A stretch of DNA of 64,000 bases from Lomentospora prolificans. Taxonomy: Eukaryota; Ascomycota; Sordariomycetes; Microascales; Microascaceae. The notes beneath the pieces were generated by a model. It saw only the letters and a program-made list of their open reading frames with translations. It did not search any database and had not been told where the DNA came from. Shown here piece by piece: positions 55,351-64,000 of the stretch (the stretch's first letter is position 1; every line of letters starts with the position of its first letter). Position numbers and translations under genes: made by a program. The stretch spans positions 2,108,001 to 2,172,000 of the forward strand of contig JARFXM010000003.1 in assembly GCA_029532625.1 (NCBI GenBank), given 5' to 3'.

Positions 55351-57173
55351 CCCCAGGCTAGCAGGAAGAAAAGAAGCATAGACGATTTCTAATGTAGAAT
55401 ATACCTCAGCAGAGCTTCAGTTTCCGGTGTTTCGATACCCAACTAGTAAGAACCTATCAGCAGAGATAACGATGATCTCGTGGTGTAGTTTTCTCCGAAA
55501 ATCAGGACAAGGTGACGCTTGGCCGGCTGACACTGGGTCTATTCCCACATCTCGTAGGGCCAGATGCATGGACGCATGTAAGCATGGGCTGACGTGTGGA
55601 GAACCAGCGCGGATGACCCTTGCAAGCTACCGGCACTGCGCTGGGGCTTGCAGCATGGCCTGGCAATTGATCAGTTTTGATTCCCAATCTCGGATGGGCT
55701 TTATTATCAGTATGAGTAGCACCAAGACGCCATGGATGCGGGTATATCGACCCATCGCGGAGATTTAGACGGCCAAGACTTTCCAGATATGCACAATCCT
55801 AGAAGGCCGTTGTGTTTGAGTCGACCGGGGGGCCGGACAGGTGTAGTGCTTGAACCGTGGCCCCCAATCGCGTTCCCCCCGCAATTCTAATTTCAGCCGC
55901 GATTCATGCTGCAGCGGCTGCCGGAATAGCCAGAGATGGCACTCCTCTAGCAGGTCGGTGCTTGGCTCGTCCAGTCCTCGGCAGGGCTCACGCGCCAGCG
56001 TGGGATGGGTGAGGCAAATGGCGCGGAATGTGTAGAAGGCGAAAAAGAATTGTGGGGAAGAAGGGCAAAGGAGAGGCCGGATAGGGGTTCCAAGTTAATT
56101 GGAGCGACTCCCCACGAGTTCCACCCGTGGCTTCAAGGTGCCAGCCAACCTGACTGGCGTTGGAAGAAGGGGAGCATACTATATAGGAAATGCGCTAGGC
56201 ATCTTGGATTTCCCATCCCGCCGAGGCAAAGTCGACAAAGCCGAGACAGGGAGACGGCACACCAGTCTAGCTTCTGAAGATGGAGGGGGGAGGCCTGGCC
56301 GTGACAATGGAACATGAACACTAGGGGACCTCCAGTCTCGCTCGCTCCGCCAGGCCAGTGGCCTCCTTCGTTCCTGATGTTACTGAAGTTGCGACATTTT
56401 GTAGGCTGTTCCTGCAGCTTGACGGCGGCGATGCCACCTGAAAAGTAGAGGGTGCCAGTGCAGATTCCGATCCATGTCTTCCAATTCCATGGGCTGGCAT
56501 CGACATCGACATGGATATCGGAACTGGACATGGGATTTGGGACGTGGGACGCTCTTTCCATGCAATCTGGACCCAGTCGGACGGACTTTCCCTGTTTCCA
56601 CATCCTTCCATCTGTTCGATTTCCTTGCCGAGCTTTCCCATCCCGTCAATCCATTCTTTCTCCTGTCCACTATCTCCGCCAACCCCAGCTTCCTCTCATT
56701 TCCGTCCCGGGTCCCAAGTAATTAGTTGCCTTCAGGGACGGGAGACGGCTCACTTGCCCGCTAATAGAAAGATCTTTTTTTCGGCTTCTTTTTTCTCCTT
56801 CTATTTGCATTGTGAGATCTAGGTCCCTTGAATTAGGAACAAGGCCGATTTGATTGCTTTCCCCCTCCTCCGCATATATTTTGGGAGCTCTCTTCTAGAC
56901 TACTTCGCCTCTTTTTTTTTTTTTTTTTTTCTTCTTTTTCCACGGTCGCATCTTAATATTTCGCTCCGGAATTTTGCCCCTCCACGCACGCCGCCCGCCG
57001 CACCAACTTCGTCACCACCGAATCCCACCATTCCCACCTCCAAACCCGCACCCTTTGCACACAGCTTCCCCCCCCAGGCAGCAAAGGATCCCGCAGCTTG
57101 TAGTTTGCTGCACGCCTTCGACTGCCGCCCTTCTCAGCTCCGTTGGGGTCTCGTTGCTCCTTTTTACAGTCTA
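55351..57173. other. Intergenic between DBP4 and FAD synthase
   Basis: Holds the 3' flank of DBP4 and the long, pyrimidine-rich promoter and leader of the FAD synthase gene, including a T-rich run near 56910-56935. The FAD synthase frame stays open upstream as far as 56850 but reads low-complexity Pro/Phe there. No other gene was recognised. Confidence 0.5.
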
Positions 57174-58361
57174 ATGGCTTTCAACACGACCCTCCAGTCC
57201 ATTCGATCCCTCCTCCGCACCCCTCTCTCCAAACGCTCCAAATCTTTCTCTACCAACCAAACCGTCGTCTCCGCGGAATCCGACGCCGTTCTCGCCGTCG
57301 CACCCATGCCCGTGGCTGCGGCGCCAAACGGCATTTCGGAATCGGGGAAGGAGGTCGTGGTCACTACCACAACCACTTCCATCTCGGTATCTGAGTCAAG
57401 CACAACTCCCGCTTTCGAGCTTGCCGAGGATGTCTGCGTCGCCAAGGGTGTCATGGTGAACGGTGAGGATGAGGGGGAAGCTGTCCACGACCTACCCAGA
57501 GTGTGCGCCGCGCTCGACGAAAAGATCACCAGGCTCCTAGAGGAGGAGCCGGCGGATGAGACGATGAAGGGCTTACAGGAGAGGGTTCGTCAGTCCATGG
57601 ACATTATTGCTGAGGCTCTGCGCCGGTACAAGTACGTAGCCACTTCCCGGAAGAACTATGATTCCTTTTCCCACCTTAAAAGCATGAGCAGCAGCCCTAC
57701 GCGGCTGTTTGCCATATTACTCTCGTACGGTTTCTCGATTGCTGACCCCGTACTCCTCGCCAACCCAACTAGGCCCGAAGAGCTCTCCATGTCCTACAAC
57801 GGCGGCAAAGATTGTCTCGTCCTCCTCATCCTCCTCCTCGCTGGTCTCCACCGCCATTCCAAAAATTCCGACGACCCGCCTGCCCCTCCGCCAGAGACAC
57901 TTCAATCCATCTATATCATCCCCCCGCATCCCTTCCCCGAAGTCGACGCCTTTGTCGCCCGCTCTTCGAAAACTTACTCTTTGAACCTCACTCGGTCCAC
58001 TCTTCCTATGCGCCCTGCCCTCTCCGCCTACCTTGCCGCCAACCCCGCCATCCGCGCCGTCTTCGTGGGCACCCGCCGCACCGACCCTCATGGTGCCACC
58101 CTCACCTCCTTCGACGAGACCGACGGTGACTGGCCCCGCTTCATGCGCATTCACCCTGTGCTCGATTGGCACTATACCGAGATTTGGGCCTTGTTGCGCG
58201 CTCTTGATATCGAGTATTGCAAGCTGTACGATATGGGATATACGAGTCTAGGCGGGACTACCGATACCCTGCCTAATCCCGCCCTTAAGAGCTCAGATGG
58301 TGGGTTTAAGCCGGCTTATGAGCTTGTGGCCGATGATGAAGAGAGACTCGGAAGGGAGTAG
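57174..58361 (+). CDS. FAD1: FAD synthase (FMN adenylyltransferase), PAPS-reductase-like fold
   Basis: Transfers AMP from ATP to FMN, making FAD and diphosphate, the last step of flavin cofactor synthesis. As a single exon from ATG 57174 the protein has 395 residues. The adenylyltransferase P-loop is SMSYNGGKDCLVLL near residue 205. Further family motifs are VFVGTRRTDPHG, the WPRFMRIHPVLDWHYTEIW block and LYDMGYTSLGGTTDT near the C terminus. The N-terminal 90 residues are Ser/Thr-rich with basic residues and may be a targeting or regulatory region. A 48-nt segment at 57725-57772 has a GTACGG donor, CTGAC branch and CTAG acceptor and is a multiple of three. If spliced out the protein is 379 residues, joining LLS to PEELSMSYNGG. 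Gene identity is confident, exon structure less so. Confidence 0.93.
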   Translation: MAFNTTLQSIRSLLRTPLSKRSKSFSTNQTVVSAESDAVLAVAPMPVAAAPNGISESGKEVVVTTTTTSISVSESSTTPAFELAEDVCVAKGVMVNGEDEGEAVHDLPRVCAALDEKITRLLEEEPADETMKGLQERVRQSMDIIAEALRRYKYVATSRKNYDSFSHLKSMSSSPTRLFAILLSYGFSIADPVLLANPTRPEELSMSYNGGKDCLVLLILLLAGLHRHSKNSDDPPAPPPETLQSIYIIPPHPFPEVDAFVARSSKTYSLNLTRSTLPMRPALSAYLAANPAIRAVFVGTRRTDPHGATLTSFDETDGDWPRFMRIHPVLDWHYTEIWALLRALDIEYCKLYDMGYTSLGGTTDTLPNPALKSSDGGFKPAYELVADDEERLGRE

Positions 58362-59569
58362 ACTCTTATCTTAGCCTCTCCCTTTTCTCCTCTCTTGGCT
58401 TCTACTATGACTGTTTTCTTTTGGCTAGGTTGGGAGGTCGATTTCAGAGGGATGGTCACTGAAATTGGGGCATTTTTGAGGGGTTTTACGTGATGGATGT
58501 GGCCCCATTGAAGGAGAATCGGCGTACTCGAGGTCTTTTTTTCCCCTTTGTCTTTTCTTATTTCCCATTCTTCTTTGTCTCGCTTCTTCCGACGTTCCAC
58601 GCCCGTCCTCTTCATAAACCTTGTCATTCCCATATATATATCTCCGAACAGGGACTACATTACATATCTCATCCTTTATACCACCAAAGACCGGGGGCGG
58701 ACACTAACAAAACATAAAACCGCCCCAAGGCGGGAAAGGGAAGAAAAGGAGGCCTTATTTTTTGACGATGAGCTGAAGAATATTCGGTCCTGCTGTTTCA
58801 CTTGCAAAAGAAAGATAACACGCAGATGCACACACCCATTTAGACTTTTTCTTTTTTCTCTTTTTTATTTTTATTTTTTCTTTTTCATGGAGATCCACAA
58901 CCGGGGGGGGGGCGGCGGGGAGTGTGGGGAGGGAGCGGTGTGAGGAAAGATGGGCTTGTAGAGGATATGCATATAGATATGAACTCGAGAATCGAGATTC
59001 CGCTTTTCTTTCTTCTGCTTCTTTTTCACTCTTCGCTTCGTACTCCATGTCCACTGGAAACCTCCTTTCTTGACCCCTCCGGATAAATCTGCTTCCACAA
59101 GTGGTGGCACAGCAAACAAGGTTAGCTACACACGGCACATCTCTCTCTCGCATGCCGGCCTTTGGTAATATTTGACATGGAACAAAGCAAACAGTTCAGA
59201 CGGGGACATGGAATGGGCAAAGACCAACCGTGGGAGAGCGGCTTAAATAAAACATCTATATATAAAACTCAAACAAGAGGTATCTTTTCTTTCAGCGTCA
59301 TCAAAGAAAAAAGAAACACCGTACCAGGTATGATCCACCTGCAAAACGCCAGGACTACCTAGGACACGAAGGAGAAGAACGAAAGGGAGGAAAAAAAGAA
59401 AAATAAAAAATAAAAAAAGGAAAACAAGAAAATAAAGCGGACAAACGAACCCAGTTTACCTTCGTAGCCCGATGTCAAACAGAACACATGCATATATAGA
59501 CCTTTCATTCCTTGACCTCCACCCCGTTTTTGGTGGCGTCGTATACCCGTCACAATCCGTAACCCCTCT
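58362..59569. other. Intergenic between convergent genes, low-complexity
   Basis: Between the 3' ends of FAD synthase (+) and the SUN gene (-). It contains T-rich and A-rich runs (58845-58885, 59385-59440) and a G-rich run near 58902-58912. No gene was recognised. Confidence 0.5.
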
Positions 59570-62290
59570 TCAGTCCAATCCCGCCGCTTCATCGTCATGA
59601 GCAACTTCTCCGTAGAGCCTCACCCGATAGAAGCACGTCTTGAGCTCGTCTCCGTAGTTCGTCCGAGAAATGAGCTGTATGTGGTCGGTCGTCACGCCCA
59701 TATTGGCGAGTTCCTGCGAAAGCCGGTGTACGTACACCCCACCCTGGGGCTCGCTTGAATCATATTCAAAGCGGCCAATCTGAAGGAAGCACCCTCGCTT
59801 GTCGCATGGTTCCGGCTGGGGGCTGGCTCTAGAAGTTCGCGGTGCAGAGGACGATGTACCAGAGCGCGCGTCCGTATCGGGGGAGGCGTGGGAGGCGGGA
59901 GATCTTTTAGGGAACTGGGCAGCCGCAAAATCGAGAAGGCGTTGCTGTTGTCGGACACCCTCAATATACGCCCAGATCTCCACCTCTTTGGGTCTGGCGC
60001 CCGGGCTCAATGTGGCTCCGGGCAAAATATGTTCGATGACGACGTATTCGGGCGTAATGACTTTGCCGAGCTGGATCGACAACTTTACGGGCATGGGTTC
60101 GCCAGAGTGGCCCACACCAACGGCGCCGCACCAAGCATCACCATCATTCTCCCACCTGTGGAACACGGCGCTATGCCCGAGAGGGACAGGAGTCTCGTAG
60201 AAAGTTTTGAACCAACCAACGGTGCCCACTCTCTTTGGTTTCGAAGGCTGGTATGTTGGTGATGACTCCTGAACGTTGATCGTGGCTCCAGTGCCGACGC
60301 TAAAAAAGTTGACCCGGTTGCGCAGCTCGTTGTCCCAGGAAGACAGAATCTGTCCGTTGGCTAGCGCCCCGAGGTTAGCAGCACTGACAGCCTTGCGCAC
60401 GGCCGTGTCGACAAGTGCCTTGACTTCGTTGCTAGACAACCCCTCCTGCACCTTAGCATCTACTACATTCTTAATGACCGTTTCGACGTGCTCCTCCAGT
60501 TTGCTTCGGAGCTCTTTCATCTCAGCTTGGATCTCTTGTCGACGAGTCACGAACTCGGGCTGGATAATTCTCAAGAACTCCTCCCGTGTCAAGAGCTCTT
60601 TCTGGATCTCTGGGCTTCTTAGCCTCTCCCGGATCATCAAATCCAGATTCTCATCAGGCAGTGTAACTGTGCTGGATGGGGAAGCACTGTCAACTCTAAG
60701 AATCCGGGATACCTTTGCGCGATTGGTCTCGAGCCACTTCTCCCAGGACACGGGCATCTTGCCGGTTTTCAGCTCAGCATCCATGCCGTTCCGTACGGCG
60801 TCCCAGTGCTTTTGCGACGTGAACCGGTGGCCTTCGCGAGACTTTTCTATTTGGACAACGTCATCGTCTCTCCGGACTTTGTCTCGCAGCGCGTGCCAGA
60901 AATCGTCGGTGATAACAGGTTTGCCGCCCCTACCAGGGGTGATATGAATTACTCTCGGAAGCATTGCGCTGAGCTCATTTAAAGCTTCCTGATGGGTCTT
61001 GGAAGAAGATTGCAGCTTGGCTATCTCGTACTGGGCGTCCCGGACGAGGCTGAGATATTCAGTGGTGTTCCCATCCAGGTTACGTAGACCGTGACGGACC
61101 GAAAACGGCATGAGCTGCCCAATATTGTACCCCATATTATCCCAGCCATACCAATCGAAAGTCGGTGATCTGTAAGTGACCAGATTTATGGCTAACCACC
61201 AAGCCAGAAGCGTTGTGAGAACGACCATGGCCGAACCGGCATAGTGGAGGATGCGTTGATAGAGACTTCGCGTCTTACCAGGAGAACTTTTATAGTGGTT
61301 TTGGGGTTCCCCCCTATCAAGGCCTTCACGAGGCGGCAGTTGTTCGTCGTCTCTAGGTTCCGTTTGACTGTTTGAAACCTGCCCCAGTCTTGCCCTCATA
61401 TGTGCCTGCAGGCGAGAAGCAATCGTATCACGGACACGCTCCGAAGATTGTGATTGTGCGGGGCTCGTGTCCTGGCTTTGCATCAACCTTGGGCTTCGTC
61501 TTGGGGTAGGGACGTTGTCAGCGCCGTCGGTACCAGACGCGCCATCAGTGTTGCTCGCACCAGTCGTGGCAGCTAATGCTTGATTTCGAGGACGTGATCC
61601 TGGCGCACGAGGAAACAGCCTACTTGCTTGGCCAACGAGGTAATCGACAGTCTTAGGGACGTTGATGCTGCTCCTGACCAGGGAAGAGCCGAGACCACGG
61701 GGGGCGGGGGTAGGTGTCAAATCGAGGTCAGAGTCGAGCGCATCAGGACCAGCCGCCCGACGGTTAATACTACTTTCCGCTCCGAAGGAGCGGTCGGATG
61801 ATCTCGATAAGAGCAGGCGTCCAGGGTTCCAAAGGGACCGGCGCGGCTGTGAACCAGGGCCGGGGGTCACGCTAGGTGCATTTTGAGCTGGATTGACCGT
61901 TCCAGATGCCGAAGCCATCCGTATCATCGTAGGCGGTAGTTCTGGTTCTAGCGGGGCTTCCGGGTCCGTTAGCCTCCGTACCATATCCGGTAGGGGGTCA
62001 AGGATGGGCTCCAGAGGCGCAGCAGGTGGTGGCGAGGTTGTAGGAGGGGAGTATTCGTCAGAAGCCTCCACGGTAGCTTCCCGCAACGCCTCGCCGATAG
62101 CTTCGTTCAGCTCTCTCCTCTTCCCTCGTCGAGGATTTATTAAGCGATGGGTTGTCTCAGAGCCATAACTGGTTAGCACCCTTGAGGGCAAGGGAGGCAT
62201 CTCATCCCGGACAGCAACGCCATATCTGGCAGTTTCCGTTTCGCGGGGCTGCGACGACCTCGCGCGGGTAGACGCCCTTTTAGGAGGCAT
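59570..62290 (-). CDS. SUN-domain (Sad1/UNC-84) inner nuclear membrane protein
   Basis: Inner nuclear-envelope half of the LINC complex. Its C-terminal SUN domain binds KASH proteins in the perinuclear space, and the N terminus faces the nucleus. The intronless frame encodes 906 residues. The first about 340 residues are low-complexity, Arg/Ser/Pro-rich and probably disordered. One transmembrane helix (SAMVVLTTLLAWWLAINLV) lies near 350-370. A long helical region with likely coiled coil follows (RRQEIQAEMKELRSKLEEHV and neighbours). The SUN domain occupies roughly 630-890: WCGAVGVGHSGEPMPVKLSI, YVVIEHI, VEIWAYIEG, and GDELKTCFYRVRLYGEV at the end. A Ser/Pro-rich insert interrupts the SUN domain after EGVRQQQRLLDF. 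Function in nuclear positioning, spindle-pole anchoring or telomere tethering is by family. Confidence 0.95.
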   Translation of the reverse strand: MPPKRASTRARSSQPRETETARYGVAVRDEMPPLPSRVLTSYGSETTHRLINPRRGKRRELNEAIGEALREATVEASDEYSPPTTSPPPAAPLEPILDPLPDMVRRLTDPEAPLEPELPPTMIRMASASGTVNPAQNAPSVTPGPGSQPRRSLWNPGRLLLSRSSDRSFGAESSINRRAAGPDALDSDLDLTPTPAPRGLGSSLVRSSINVPKTVDYLVGQASRLFPRAPGSRPRNQALAATTGASNTDGASGTDGADNVPTPRRSPRLMQSQDTSPAQSQSSERVRDTIASRLQAHMRARLGQVSNSQTEPRDDEQLPPREGLDRGEPQNHYKSSPGKTRSLYQRILHYAGSAMVVLTTLLAWWLAINLVTYRSPTFDWYGWDNMGYNIGQLMPFSVRHGLRNLDGNTTEYLSLVRDAQYEIAKLQSSSKTHQEALNELSAMLPRVIHITPGRGGKPVITDDFWHALRDKVRRDDDVVQIEKSREGHRFTSQKHWDAVRNGMDAELKTGKMPVSWEKWLETNRAKVSRILRVDSASPSSTVTLPDENLDLMIRERLRSPEIQKELLTREEFLRIIQPEFVTRRQEIQAEMKELRSKLEEHVETVIKNVVDAKVQEGLSSNEVKALVDTAVRKAVSAANLGALANGQILSSWDNELRNRVNFFSVGTGATINVQESSPTYQPSKPKRVGTVGWFKTFYETPVPLGHSAVFHRWENDGDAWCGAVGVGHSGEPMPVKLSIQLGKVITPEYVVIEHILPGATLSPGARPKEVEIWAYIEGVRQQQRLLDFAAAQFPKRSPASHASPDTDARSGTSSSAPRTSRASPQPEPCDKRGCFLQIGRFEYDSSEPQGGVYVHRLSQELANMGVTTDHIQLISRTNYGDELKTCFYRVRLYGEVAHDDEAAGLD

Positions 62291-64000
62291 TGGGCCTCGA
62301 TAAGGGTGTGAGAGAAAAAATGAGAGGACGGCGACTGCGCTGCGCGGTGAGGATCTCAGATAGCAGCACGCCTGCTTCGCCAGGCCTATTCACCGCCTAA
62401 ATTAACTAGGTGATGGAGTGATAAATTGATAGAGGGCAAGGTGGTGAAAGAAGACGGTACGAAAAGAGAGGAGAAAATGCGAATGAGGCGGATTTGGAGG
62501 GGATGGATGAGCTTGGTGAGAATTTCTCAAGCCAAGGAGGATAAGGTTGAGTCGCGTGAGCGGGTGGTTGACTAGGAGAGTCGAAGAAAGCGAGGATCGA
62601 CTCAAGGAAAACGCGGGCCAGGCCCTTTCGAGATTGATTGTTTTGAGTCGTCGAGAGCCTTACAAGAGTGGATTGTGACCAGACCAGCCTCGACCAAAGA
62701 GTCGGTCACAACTTTGAGGATGTGCTGCACCTGGAGTAATGCTGAGGGTCCGTTTTGATATCGTTGCTATATGGCTAGCTGTAATAAGGTTGCACACCTA
62801 ACCCAATGGGTCCTTTGAGCTTTACACGTCCTAGATGAAGAGACAGGTGAAGGTCCCATGGCAGGCGTGGCTATCCGAGAGATGGAAGGATGTTGGCTGG
62901 GGATGATGACGATAAAAGACTTTGTTAGGCTGAGGAAGGGATGGAATTCTCTAGGTGTGAGATGGGTTAGGAGGAATGTGGAAGGTGGAAGGATGAGAAT
63001 AAAGACTTCATCTGAATTCTTCCAAGTCGAGGCTCATTGTGTCGTTTGCAGCCTCTGATATGGAGGCCCTTTGGCCATCCGAGTCGGAAGGAATGTTTTT
63101 TTTTTTTTCCTTTCCTCTTTCCCAAGTCTTCTCAAGTCGTGCCTCCTTTGAGAAGTACATGCATAGGGAAACGGGAATAAGCCAATGCCTTAACACGGTC
63201 TCCCAAGACCACCTGCACAACGTTCAATTCGCTCTTGACATTGTCGGAGGCTGGTCGCGTCCAACTGTTGCACACCAACTGGCACTGGCACTTCACTTGG
63301 CCAGGTGGTTGGGACATGGCCAGCGTGGGACGTGGCGACAGCACGCGTGCGCCCAAAATGGCATGGCTGCAGAGGATTGGCCAGACAGGTTTTGCCGGGA
63401 TTGAAGCGGCAGATACCAACGTTGTTTCCGCTCAGGCCCAAAATTGCCCAACGCTGAAGCCCCACCGAAAATATTCCCGATTAGTCATTATCCACTCGTA
63501 ATACCTACCCAAATCCACAGTTCACTCCCAAGCCCAAGGTGCTGAGCCCAGCAGCAAATCAGGGTCGCAGCAACAAGCCAAGCACCAAATTCGCAATGTA
63601 AGTACCTTCGTATGAGCTCGCTCATCCATTGACCCCAGATGATTGATGTCCGCCCCAATATACTTGCGTCACTCTGCAGGCGGTTAATTCATCCAACTTC
63701 GACCTCGATCAGCGAGCAAAGCCTTCGACGGCTTCGATAGTCGAGATAGTCAAGAATCAATGTTCCACTTTTCCCATTCCTAGCAAACCTGCAATCTGAC
63801 AATTGGTCACTGTTCTCATTTGAAGCGCTGGCTTTGGCCAGCTGTGAGTGGTGCGCACTAACGAACCCCGCACTCTTCCCCAAGTCTTGGTGTTGAGGAC
63901 CACATCATGGTGCCTGCAACCTTTCAGAGAAGCTCCTGGGGTCCTCACGGTGGCTCTTCCTGAGGACTTCAAAGATCAATTGATGTGTCTCCAAGTTCTA
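62291..64000. other. Upstream region of the SUN gene to the window end
   Basis: Promoter of the SUN gene followed by 1.5 kb with no recognised gene. GCCAGC/GGCCAG-type hexamers recur at about 63250-63330 and 63825-63845. Short frames near the right edge could belong to a gene beyond the window, but nothing supports one. Confidence 0.45.

Overview
This window comes from a filamentous ascomycete, most likely a Sordariomycete. Its genes carry short introns (about 50-110 nt) with CTAAC/CTGAC branch points and GTAAGT/GTATGT-type donors. Gene families typical of Pezizomycotina are present: a CBM1-linked glucuronoyl esterase, PTH11-like receptors, an RGS-LOV protein, a Ser/Thr-rich GPI-type wall protein and a large ankyrin protein. 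There are also signs of RIP-like C-to-T decay in CpA context. No rRNA, convincing tRNA, CRISPR or intact transposon was seen. Species cannot be fixed from the sequence alone.

Layout. 0-6.6 kb: a Mx/dynamin-like GTPase (-) and a repeat-rich GPI-type wall protein (-). 9.7-18.8 kb: a secreted kelch/single-pass membrane protein (+), 3'(2'),5'-bisphosphate nucleotidase MET22/HAL2 (-), an alpha/beta hydrolase of the CGI-58/ICT1/CLD1 type (-) and SPO7, the regulatory subunit of the lipin phosphatase (+). 22.6-24.7 kb: an RGS-LOV protein (+) that lacks the LOV cysteine and carries an apparent poly-C frameshift. 26.4-27.3 kb: a small four-exon gene of unknown function. 29.2-30.5 kb: an intact PTH11-like seven-helix protein. 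31.1-32.8 kb: a mosaic of three unrelated gene fragments (MFS allantoate-type permease, dipeptidyl peptidase IV, a second PTH11-like receptor). 32.8-36.2 kb: gene-free DNA dense in GCCAGC/GCTGGC.

36.3-42.0 kb: a 1901-residue ankyrin-repeat protein (+). 44-50 kb: the glucuronoyl esterase (+), an extradiol-type VOC dioxygenase (-) and an MDP-1-type HAD phosphatase (+). 50-62.3 kb is ordinary core genome: a Sec14/CRAL-TRIO lipid-transfer protein (-) with an 8-nt microexon, the DEAD-box helicase DBP4 (+), FAD synthase (+) and a SUN-domain nuclear-envelope protein (-).

The genes do not form a metabolic cluster. Several housekeeping genes bear on lipid and nuclear-envelope biology (SPO7, the CGI-58-like hydrolase, Sec14, SUN), but their proximity is probably coincidental. 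The accessory part, roughly 18.8-44 kb, has long intergenic spacers, gene fragments and repeat-like sequence. Exon joins were read by eye from splice signals and reading-frame continuity; no search or alignment was run.
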